Shown here: positions 39,475-45,982 of the stretch, piece by piece
Position numbering within the stretch: the first letter of the stretch is position 1
Layout of the letters: the number at the start of each line of letters is the position of its first letter
Assembly: GCA_017303475.1 (NCBI GenBank)
Contig: JAFLBO010000009.1
Span: 141,327 to 205,326, forward strand
Origin: Chitinophagales bacterium
GTDB lineage: Bacteria > Bacteroidota > Bacteroidia > Chitinophagales > Saprospiraceae
Reading direction: 5' to 3'
Length of the DNA: 64,000 nucleotides
The notes under the pieces: generated by a model
What the model saw: only the letters and a program-made list of their open reading frames with translations
Databases searched by the model: none
What the model was told of the DNA's origin: nothing
Made by a program: the position numbers and the translations under genes

Positions 39475-39849
39475 ATGAGAAAACTATCCTTTTTCCTGCT
39501 CCTTCCCATGTTTGCTATGGCTGTTTTTGCCTGCAAAAATGAAGACGACTCCTGCGAAGCAACGTATTCCAATGAGGTCAAAGCCATCCTTGATAATAGC
39601 TGCGCATACAGTGGCTGCCATAGCGGAAGTTCGGCATCGGCCTTTGTTCCGCAAAGTTCCAAGGACTATACCGCCTATGAAGGCTTGCTCGAAAACCTGA
39701 ACAGCGGCAAGTTTACCGAGCGGGTGCTCGAGTTGAAGAATATGCCGCCTGCAGCCAATTTCATACCTGAGGGCAGGCCAACCGAACTCACTGCAGCCGA
39801 ACTCGAAATCATCAATTGCTGGGTAAAACGCAAGTACCCGAAAGACTAG
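39475..39849 (+). CDS. Small lipoprotein with CxxxCH haem-like motif
   Basis: 124 residues from ATG 39475. MRKLSFFLLLPMFAMAVFAC is a lipoprotein signal with the lipid-anchored Cys20; an upstream frame extension is discarded. ATYSNEVKAILDNSCAYSGCHSG resembles the start of Bacteroidota single-haem cytochrome c-like domains (YSNDIxPIL..C..xCH), and the C-X3-CH spacing is a known variant. LKNMPPAAN may supply the distal Met ligand. It is the first gene divergent from the two-component system; redox or haem binding is inferred. Confidence 0.7.
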   Translation: MRKLSFFLLLPMFAMAVFACKNEDDSCEATYSNEVKAILDNSCAYSGCHSGSSASAFVPQSSKDYTAYEGLLENLNSGKFTERVLELKNMPPAANFIPEGRPTELTAAELEIINCWVKRKYPKD

Positions 39850-39880
39850 CGCTAAGGGCTTCAAACAACCAAACGGGAAA

Positions 39881-39904
39881 GCCGAAAACCGAACAGAGTA
39901 GGCA
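39881..39904 (+). promoter_or_regulatory. Shared upstream motif, copy 1
   Basis: GCCGAAAACCGAACAGAG followed by TAGGCA is identical at 20 of 24 positions to 40803-40826. It ends 21 nt before the ATG of the 39926 gene. A binding site for the neighbouring two-component system is possible but unproven. Confidence 0.4.
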
Positions 39905-39925
39905 TCATGTTTCAATTTTTTCGAA

Positions 39926-40753
39926 ATGAAAACAATCAAAAATTTCATGTTATTGGCAACAATAGTGATTGCTACTTTCATAACTGTGGCTTCGCACGCT
40001 CAAACCTCCAGTTCTAATTTTCTGGAAGCTACCTATATTAAGGTTACGCCCGGCATGAACGAGAATTACCTGAATGCCAACAAGATATTCAAGATGCTGA
40101 ACGATGGTCGCAAAGCGTCAAAAGCGCTTAGTTTTTGGGGATTATACAGAAGGGTGTACCCCATCAAGGGCAATTTGGATTTTGATTATGCCATTCTCGA
40201 ATTGTTCCCGAGTGGCAAGGAAATGCAGGCCCGGAAAGATTTGTCGGCTTGGGACGAACCGGTACATGGATTGACGGCAAAAGAAATCTCCACGTCTATC
40301 GGGGCCTTGAATACCATAAGAACCATCGTTGCCAGGGATATTTTCGACCCAAGGTTCGGGGTGGGTGATGCCACCGTTTCGGCGGCTGTAGGCGACTATG
40401 TTCTGAGGTCCAAAATCAAGGTGTCTGATGCCAACATGGAGGCCTATGAGAAAATCCTGGAATCACTGAAGCCGGTGATGGAAGAAGCCGTAAAAGCAGG
40501 CAAATTCAAAAGCTGGAACGTGCTGAAACGCGCCATTGCTACCAATGTTGACGGCGATTACGATTTTTTGGTAACCTTCTATTTCAAAAATCTGGACGAG
40601 GCATTGGCCTTTTCCAGCGGGTTAACGGATGTTTCCGCCGAGTTTAAAAAAGTATTCCCGAAGGAAGATTATGCAGCGTTTCGCAGCAAGCAAATTGCAC
40701 TCCGCGAAATCATTGGTCAGGAACTGTGGGAACTGGTGGAGAAGACAGATTAA
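39926..40753 (+). CDS. Exported protein of unknown function
   Basis: 275 residues. MKTIKNFMLLATIVIATFITVASHAQ is a signal peptide with a clear AxA-like cleavage site. The mature part has two halves of similar plan, each starting with a strand and a K/N-rich helix (EATYIKVTPGMNENYLNANKIFK and DYVLRSKIKVSDANMEAYEKILE). This suggests a duplicated alpha/beta-barrel (dimeric ferredoxin-like) fold. No catalytic motif recognised and no sorting domain. It lies between the haem-like lipoprotein and the crystallin protein and shares an upstream motif with the latter, so co-regulation is likely. Confidence 0.75.
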   Translation: MKTIKNFMLLATIVIATFITVASHAQTSSSNFLEATYIKVTPGMNENYLNANKIFKMLNDGRKASKALSFWGLYRRVYPIKGNLDFDYAILELFPSGKEMQARKDLSAWDEPVHGLTAKEISTSIGALNTIRTIVARDIFDPRFGVGDATVSAAVGDYVLRSKIKVSDANMEAYEKILESLKPVMEEAVKAGKFKSWNVLKRAIATNVDGDYDFLVTFYFKNLDEALAFSSGLTDVSAEFKKVFPKEDYAAFRSKQIALREIIGQELWELVEKTD

Positions 40754-40802
40754 AGCTTGTAAACAAGTGTATTACCAATGGCTGTATGGACAGCCCCGGG
40801 TT

Positions 40803-40826
40803 GCCAAAAACGGTAAAGAGTAGGCA
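40803..40826 (+). promoter_or_regulatory. Shared upstream motif, copy 2
   Basis: GCCAAAAACGGTAAAGAG followed by TAGGCA is the partner of 39881-39904. It ends 42 nt before the ATG of the crystallin-like gene and overlaps the dyad AACGGT/ACCGTT. Confidence 0.4.
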
Positions 40827-40839
40827 ATAACCGTTAATT

Positions 40840-40856
40840 GACTTTCTCCGAAAGTC
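40840..40856 (+). promoter_or_regulatory. Small perfect hairpin just before a start codon
   Basis: GACTTTCTCCGAAAGTC has 7-bp arms and a 3-nt loop, 12 nt ahead of the ATG at 40869. It could influence translation or be half of an operator. Confidence 0.35.
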
Positions 40857-40868
40857 TAATTTATCAAC

Positions 40869-42389
40869 ATGAAAAAGAGCAAAATTTTCCTGTTAATTAC
40901 AGGTATGATAGCCATATTTTCAGCCAATGTTTCAGTTCATGCCCAGGGTGCAGGCGAAATCATTCTTTATGCAGATGCCAATTATGGCGGTCAATCCGTT
41001 ACGGTTACCGTGGGTACTTATCCCGATATTTCAGCGCTGGGCTTCCCGAATAATACGGCCTCCAGCATCAAGGTTGGGTCGGGTGTTGTAGCGATTTTAC
41101 ACAGTTGCGTGGACTTTGGTGGATCGTTCTCCAATGGTTTTCGGGCCTATGAGGCGAACGATGCCGATTTTTCCAATGACGGCTGGCCTCAGGGCCAATT
41201 TTGCGGTGGAACTACTGTAAACAACAACGTTGACGCACTTTGGGTGATGAACAAAAACTGCGTACCGGGTCCGGACGAAGTGTCTTTTTACGATCATCCA
41301 AATTATCAGGGCGGTTGCGTTACAGTGCCTGCGGGTTCATACGAATCCCCTACACTCGCAGGAATGCCCAATGACTGGGCTGGTTCCCTTAAAGCAGGCA
41401 GCAATGTTTCCGTGAAGATTTGGGTAAACTCTTTTCAGGGAAGTAATTTCAGTTATGGCCCGGGTTCTTCCATTTCAAATTTGGGTTTTGGCAATAATAA
41501 CCTCAGTTCCCTCCTGGTGGATGGATGCCCCAACGACCCAAACAAAATTGAACCGGGAGCATGCGGCTGCGGAGCACCTGAAACAGATACAGATGGCGAT
41601 AATATGCCCGACTGCGTTGACCCAGATGACGACAATGATGGCATCACTGACCTGGATGAAACAGACTGCGGCTCCAATCCGCTGAATGCCGCTTCTACCT
41701 GTGAAATCTGTGATGGCCTTGACAATGACCTCGATGAAACCGTGGATGAGGGCTTTGTGAACACAGACGGCGACGAAATGGCAGACTGTATTGACCCGGA
41801 TGATGACAACGATGGATGTCTGGATGAAAACGACAGCAATCCATTGGTGGCTAGTGGCGACAGCGATTGCGATGGGGTTGCTGACGATTGTGACCACTGC
41901 CCTGGTGGTGACGACAGTGGTCCTTGTGATGCCAATGCGTTCCCGGGTTTCAATGCCATTCCGGAGAGCTGGGTTTGCGGCAATAATGGCAACAAAGTTT
42001 TGCTTTGCCATAATGGCAATACCATCTGCATCAGTCCTAATGCCGTGCAGGGACACCTGAACAATCATGAAGATGATTTCCTTGGGCCATGTGCCTCCTG
42101 CGCAGGAGAGCGGGACGCTAAACCATCTGTTGCGCAACAACTAAGTGTGGAGGTATTCCCCAATCCAGCGATTCAGGAAGCCTATATTCAATTGAAAGGT
42201 CTGGACAATTCCGAAGCTACCCTGACCATTTCCGACAAACTTGGACGCCTGGTAGTAACCAGACAACTGGACGCGCAAACCCAGGATTTGATCACCGTTC
42301 GACTGAATGATTTCGCCACCGGCGAATATTTTGTACGAGTAACTACCGACAAGGAAGCGGTCACTAAGATTTTGACCGTAATGAAGTAA
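40869..42389 (+). CDS. Secreted beta/gamma-crystallin-like protein with TSP3 repeats and T9SS sorting domain
   Basis: 506 residues. The signal peptide ends at VSVHAQ. Two beta/gamma-crystallin-like modules are visible: EIILYADANYGGQSVTVTVG near 30-110 and EVSFYDHPNYQGGCVTVPAG near 135-215. Asp-rich thrombospondin type 3 and MopE-like calcium loops follow (DTDGDNMPDCVDPDDDNDG, CDGLDNDLDETVDEG), then a Cys/His stretch with KVLLCHNGNTICIS. The type A sorting domain is VFPNPAIQEAYIQLKG to AVTKILTVMK. Calcium-dependent surface protein is inferred. It is the third gene of the block divergent from the hybrid sensor and is closed by a strong terminator. Confidence 0.87.
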   Translation: MKKSKIFLLITGMIAIFSANVSVHAQGAGEIILYADANYGGQSVTVTVGTYPDISALGFPNNTASSIKVGSGVVAILHSCVDFGGSFSNGFRAYEANDADFSNDGWPQGQFCGGTTVNNNVDALWVMNKNCVPGPDEVSFYDHPNYQGGCVTVPAGSYESPTLAGMPNDWAGSLKAGSNVSVKIWVNSFQGSNFSYGPGSSISNLGFGNNNLSSLLVDGCPNDPNKIEPGACGCGAPETDTDGDNMPDCVDPDDDNDGITDLDETDCGSNPLNAASTCEICDGLDNDLDETVDEGFVNTDGDEMADCIDPDDDNDGCLDENDSNPLVASGDSDCDGVADDCDHCPGGDDSGPCDANAFPGFNAIPESWVCGNNGNKVLLCHNGNTICISPNAVQGHLNNHEDDFLGPCASCAGERDAKPSVAQQLSVEVFPNPAIQEAYIQLKGLDNSEATLTISDKLGRLVVTRQLDAQTQDLITVRLNDFATGEYFVRVTTDKEAVTKILTVMK

Positions 42390-42416
42390 AAAAACCGATT
42401 AACTTGCCAAAAGGTT

Positions 42417-42456
42417 GTGCCTGGTAGTTGTAATATCAACTGTCAGGCACTTTTTT
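42417..42456 (+). terminator. Strong intrinsic terminator after the crystallin-like gene
   Basis: GTGCCTG pairs with CAGGCAC and inner AGTTG with CAACT, followed by six Ts (42451-42456). It stands 27 nt after the stop codon and between convergent genes. Confidence 0.8.
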
Positions 42457-42504
42457 ATGGTGAGGTACTGTTGAGTGGAAAGATTGAGTGGGGTGGAAAA
42501 AAAC

Positions 42505-43860
42505 CTATTTTATAAGTTTTTGCGTGATTGATTTTTTGCCTGAAACATGGACATTCAACAGGTAAATCCCTTTCGGCAAGGTCTCGGTACGCAACACCGT
42601 TCGTCCGGAAAAGGAACGCCGCAAAATAGCCTGACCGGTAATATCGGTCAGCACCATTTCTCCCGCCAAGCTTGCGTCTGCGGGGTCAATGACTAATTCG
42701 TCACTGAATTGGGTGGGGTAGATATTCAGTTTAGGCGCCTCCTGCTCGTTTGTGGCTGAAGCGCCCACGGTCAGGTAGGTGGTATCAGCGCAACACCAGT
42801 TCGTACCAATCAAGCGCACCGTGTAAGACTGGTTGAGGTTGGTATAAGTATGTGTGGGATAACGTTCTGTAGAGGTATTGCCATCGCCGAAGTCCCAGTT
42901 CCAGGCCGTGGCGTATTTGGTGGTGTTGTCAAAGCCAACGGTTGTTCCGTCTACATTGGTATTGAATCCGGCTACCGGACTGAGCAGACTGTCGCCGCAA
43001 AGGCTTTCCACGCTTAAGAAAATACCGGAATCCCATACCCCATCACCCACATCAGCGATACCGATCCACACCTCGTAGGTTTCTTCAGGTACAACCACGG
43101 CGTTCGCGGTAAGTACCGACAGGAAGCCATCATATTGCACGGCGTCCATGGCTTGTGTTGGCGGAGTTGGGAATTGCCCGCAGAGGTTTCCCGTGGCAGG
43201 CGTGTTGTTCACATAATAAGCAGCATTGCTCAGGTAATTCACATTGTTAATGGTGACGGGAATATTGGTCCCTGGCACCAAAGCGATGTTGCGCGGCGAG
43301 CCGTCGGGGTTGGAAGCCCCAGGGCCTTTAATCCAAAACCCAAAAGCATCGTTGAATTGGGTATTGACATATTCACAATACTCCTCCGACGCAAAAATAT
43401 ACTTAAAACCAATGGAGTCGGTGTGTGGTACGATGCTCAGGTGGAGCATAGACCGATCAAACAGTGCACCGAAGGTGATGGATTCCAGCAAGGAGTCGGG
43501 CGTGCTGATACCAAAGCCAGCCGTAGCGCCATCATTGTTGTTGGGGCCTACCGCAACCTTTGCTTCACCGGTGGCAAACAGGATTCCGGCATTTAGCCCC
43601 AATCCGCTCTGAGAACCTTCAAAAAAGGCCAGCTGTTTGGGTTGACCTGAGAACTGAACCGAAGTAACATCCACACAAGTGCCGTTGAAAAAATCCATCA
43701 CAATATCAGCGGGGGCATATTGTACGGTGTCTACAAACAGCGATTGTGCCGAAGCAAGATGTGCCAGGAAAAGAAAGTGAAGTCCAATTTTGCGCCCCGT
43801 TTTCACACCGGAATGGAAGCGGGAAGCGGCGTAGGTCATAAAGAAGGCGAGTTTGTGCAT
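42505..43860 (-). CDS. Choice-of-anchor L / PKD T9SS-sorted protein
   Basis: 451 residues. The signal is in GLHFLFLAHLASAQ (residues 26-39), with a longer than usual n-region. Residues 45-275 are a choice-of-anchor L domain (GILFATGEAKVAVGPNNNDG, FKYIFASEEYCEYV, NDAFGFWIKGPG). Residues 280-370 are a PKD domain (AWNWDFGDGNTSTERYPTHTY). The tail from about 378 (LNIYPTQFSDELVIDPAD to KKSITQKLIK) is a type A sorting domain. An adhesive or matrix role is inferred from these domains. Confidence 0.9.
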   Translation of the reverse strand: MHKLAFFMTYAASRFHSGVKTGRKIGLHFLFLAHLASAQSLFVDTVQYAPADIVMDFFNGTCVDVTSVQFSGQPKQLAFFEGSQSGLGLNAGILFATGEAKVAVGPNNNDGATAGFGISTPDSLLESITFGALFDRSMLHLSIVPHTDSIGFKYIFASEEYCEYVNTQFNDAFGFWIKGPGASNPDGSPRNIALVPGTNIPVTINNVNYLSNAAYYVNNTPATGNLCGQFPTPPTQAMDAVQYDGFLSVLTANAVVVPEETYEVWIGIADVGDGVWDSGIFLSVESLCGDSLLSPVAGFNTNVDGTTVGFDNTTKYATAWNWDFGDGNTSTERYPTHTYTNLNQSYTVRLIGTNWCCADTTYLTVGASATNEQEAPKLNIYPTQFSDELVIDPADASLAGEMVLTDITGQAILRRSFSGRTVLRTETLPKGIYLLNVHVSGKKSITQKLIK

Positions 43861-43898
43861 CTTTTGTAAGTAGTTAATGGTGAATATTTTATGGTTTA

Positions 43899-43906
43899 CA
43901 AAGGTA
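43899..43906 (-). promoter_or_regulatory. -7 element for the choice-of-anchor L gene
   Basis: TACCTTTG on the minus strand matches TAnnTTTG, 38 nt before the start. TTA lies 19 nt upstream instead of TTG. Confidence 0.4.
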
Positions 43907-43983
43907 TTGGAAGTATGCTCAAAAGTAAAAAATATCTAATATTCAATGAGGGAAAAACGGTAGTAAATCCTTTTATGGATTTG

Positions 43984-44036
43984 CCACGCTTGGGCCTTCC
44001 CGAGCAAGGCGGCGCTATTGAGATGGGAAGACCATG
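43984..44036 (+). repeat. Family A repeat overlapping a gene 3' end
   Basis: It has the inverted CGCTTGGGCCTTCCCGAG part followed by GCGGCGCTATTGAGATGGG and AAGACC. Its last 22 bases are read as the final codons of the neighbouring BNR-like gene on the minus strand. Confidence 0.75.
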
Positions 44037-44803
44037 TAGGGCATAAGGTTTCTGTAAGCCCAGGGAATTTCTTCCCAACTGGCGCCATGATCTTTAGAGT
44101 AATAGATTTTTGCGGCATATTCATTCAGCTGAACCACTTCTTCGTGCAATGCTTCCACGAACACCGTTTTACCCGGGTTGCCCGTCAATGGTGGAAGATT
44201 ATTCAAGGGTAGATTCAATTCCCAATGATACCCGGCATCAGAAGAATGATAGAGGCCTTTACCCGCCAGCACCCACAAATGCTCGCCTTCAGCGGCATAG
44301 GTGCGCACTATTCCTGCCGTATCGTGCGGAAATGAAGATATAAGTTCCCATCCTCCAGCGTTCAACTTTTTACTCAACAACCAGTTCGGTGTTTGGTGAT
44401 GCCAAACGGAGTAAATGGTATCACCAATAAAGGCCAGCTTTCCAAGAGAACTGCTGCCAATGTAGGACCAGGTGTTACCTAAATTGCTGCTGGTATACAG
44501 TCCAAAATATCCGGATGTATCCGTAGTTCGGGCAAAATATACCCGGCTTTTATCCTGATTTACTTCCAGCAAAACAGGATCCTGGATGTCCACCGGGATG
44601 TTATTAAATGATTTTTCCCAGTGACTCCCCCCGTCTAAACTCCGGTAAACACCATCTTGATACGAAACAAACAGATTTTGCTGAATATTTCGCAGCTTTT
44701 GCTGAAAAAATGGTTCAGTGGGAGAACTAAATGGTTCCCATTGCTGGGCGTGGGAAGGGAACGCCAGAAGGGAAAGAAAAAAGAGAGTGATGAATTGTTG
44801 CAT
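44015..44803 (-). CDS. BNR/sialidase-like secreted protein, C-terminus replaced by repeat
   Basis: 262 residues. The signal peptide is MQQFITLFFLSLLAFPSHAQ. Asp-box-like motifs SLDGGSHWEKS, SSNLGNTWSYIG, SSDAGYHWELN and SKDHGASWEEI recur at regular spacing, as in BNR/photosynthesis-stability-like propellers. The last residues VFPSQ and the stop are encoded by GTCTTCCCATCTCAATAG, the family A repeat read backwards. The protein has only four motifs and no sorting domain, while related cargo in this window is several times longer. It is therefore probably a 3'-truncated gene that still has an open frame. Confidence 0.75.
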   Translation of the reverse strand: MQQFITLFFLSLLAFPSHAQQWEPFSSPTEPFFQQKLRNIQQNLFVSYQDGVYRSLDGGSHWEKSFNNIPVDIQDPVLLEVNQDKSRVYFARTTDTSGYFGLYTSSNLGNTWSYIGSSSLGKLAFIGDTIYSVWHHQTPNWLLSKKLNAGGWELISSFPHDTAGIVRTYAAEGEHLWVLAGKGLYHSSDAGYHWELNLPLNNLPPLTGNPGKTVFVEALHEEVVQLNEYAAKIYYSKDHGASWEEIPWAYRNLMPYMVFPSQ

Positions 44804-45062
44804 TGTAAGTTGTTAAAAAGGATATTATGTTAAAAATTTAACAGATCATCAATGTTAATTTTTCATTGGTACATAGATCAACTTATTAAAATTATTACCT
44901 AAATACTCATGTAATAGAAAAAAAACACTTAAATAATCTCAACGATTTTTATACTCTAACGGCACTCTTTCAATAACTAAAGTACAATTTCCTACAACGT
45001 ATATAACTATCTCAAAAAGAGTAAAGCAGTTAGATTCTTCAATCGACATTTTATTAATAATT

Positions 45063-45458
45063 TTATTGATTTTTTTTAAATTTTTTTATATTATTGATTT
45101 GGTAATCACTGCTTATTATTCTAATTTCATCATATAGTACATTAGAAAAGACAAAACCTATCTTTATTTTTCTTATGCCGCATTTTATTTTAGGAATTTG
45201 TGTGTTTAGTAAGCTAGATAGCTCGAATTCTATCTTTTTATAATTAGCAATATCACCACTACCCTTTATTTTACATACATGAACCACCTCATTTTTATCT
45301 CTTGAATAATATCGAATTCCCCAAATTGAGTCATTAATAGATTGATAAGAAAGATACTGGAATCCGTCAATATCCGTAACTTCAATAGTTTGAGGAGACT
45401 GAGAAAATAAAAAGAAAGAAAACAAGGTAAATATGCCCAGAAAAACAACCTTTTTCAT
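45063..45458 (-). CDS. Small exported protein, unknown function (possible immunity protein)
   Basis: 131 residues, AT-rich. MKKVVFLGIFTLFSFFLFSQS is a signal peptide. The mature part is beta-rich (GFQYLSYQSINDSIWGIRYYS) and ends in a basic NNIKKFKKNQ tail. No family recognised. It is the third gene in a minus-strand run after the RHS-metzincin gene (97-nt gap), where immunity genes of polymorphic toxins often lie; that role is inferred from position only. The 259-nt AT-rich gap downstream (44804-45062) shows no convincing gene. Confidence 0.6.
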   Translation of the reverse strand: MKKVVFLGIFTLFSFFLFSQSPQTIEVTDIDGFQYLSYQSINDSIWGIRYYSRDKNEVVHVCKIKGSGDIANYKKIEFELSSLLNTQIPKIKCGIRKIKIGFVFSNVLYDEIRIISSDYQINNIKKFKKNQ

Positions 45459-45555
45459 TGAATTTAGATTTTATGATGAAGGCAAGTCAATACAACGCTG
45501 AGGGTATAAAAACATCAAGTCAAATTTTTATGCGGTTGCCCTGTCCTCACCTGAT

Positions 45556-45978
45556 TTAAAATTTTAAAGGAAGGAACATTTTTACAGGTACTTTTTCTCC
45601 GTTGCAACTTCCAGCATTCCATTTAGGTGTTTTTTCTAACACCTTCAAAATTTTTTTTTCTGCTTCGGACAACATGGACATATCTTTGCCTTTTATTCGA
45701 GGAGCTGTTACCTTTCCTTTTTTATCAACAATAAATTCTATTAAAAAAGTTGCTTGAAATTGTTCTTGTTTCGGGTATTCAAAGTTTTCTATAAAAAACT
45801 GCAATAATGCCATACCTCCCCCTTCATATTCAGGCATTTTATCGACGTAAACGTAAACGCTTTGATTGCTCAAAGAGTCATATTCCAAAAAGCAATCTAC
45901 ATGTGTAGATTTGGATTTACTTCCTGATGCACAGGCATGTATGAGACTTAACAATGAAATAGCTAATATTTGTTTCAT
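45556..45978 (-). CDS. TonB C-terminal-domain lipoprotein (possible immunity protein)
   Basis: 140 residues from ATG 45976-45978. MKQILAISLLSLIHAC is a lipoprotein signal with Cys16. Residues 50-140 match a TonB_C domain (YEGGGMALLQFFIENFEYPK, FLIEFIVDKKGKVTAPRIKG, TPKWNAGSCNGEKVPVKMFLPLKF). Usually this domain energises outer-membrane receptors; in short Bacteroidota lipoproteins its role is open. Its start is 4 nt past the stop of the RHS gene, so translational coupling is likely. Immunity to the RHS-linked peptidase is a hypothesis. An in-frame upstream extension lies inside the RHS gene and is rejected. Confidence 0.72.
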   Translation of the reverse strand: MKQILAISLLSLIHACASGSKSKSTHVDCFLEYDSLSNQSVYVYVDKMPEYEGGGMALLQFFIENFEYPKQEQFQATFLIEFIVDKKGKVTAPRIKGKDMSMLSEAEKKILKVLEKTPKWNAGSCNGEKVPVKMFLPLKF

Positions 45979-45982
45979 GTTT

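Noticed and set aside
44939..45049. 36-codon minus-strand frame (MSIEESNCFTLFEIVIYVVG...) after the 131-residue exported protein
   Set aside because: AT-rich region with no homology or promoter; possible tiny gene or decayed end but not supportable. It is the only candidate in the 259-nt gap 44804-45062.
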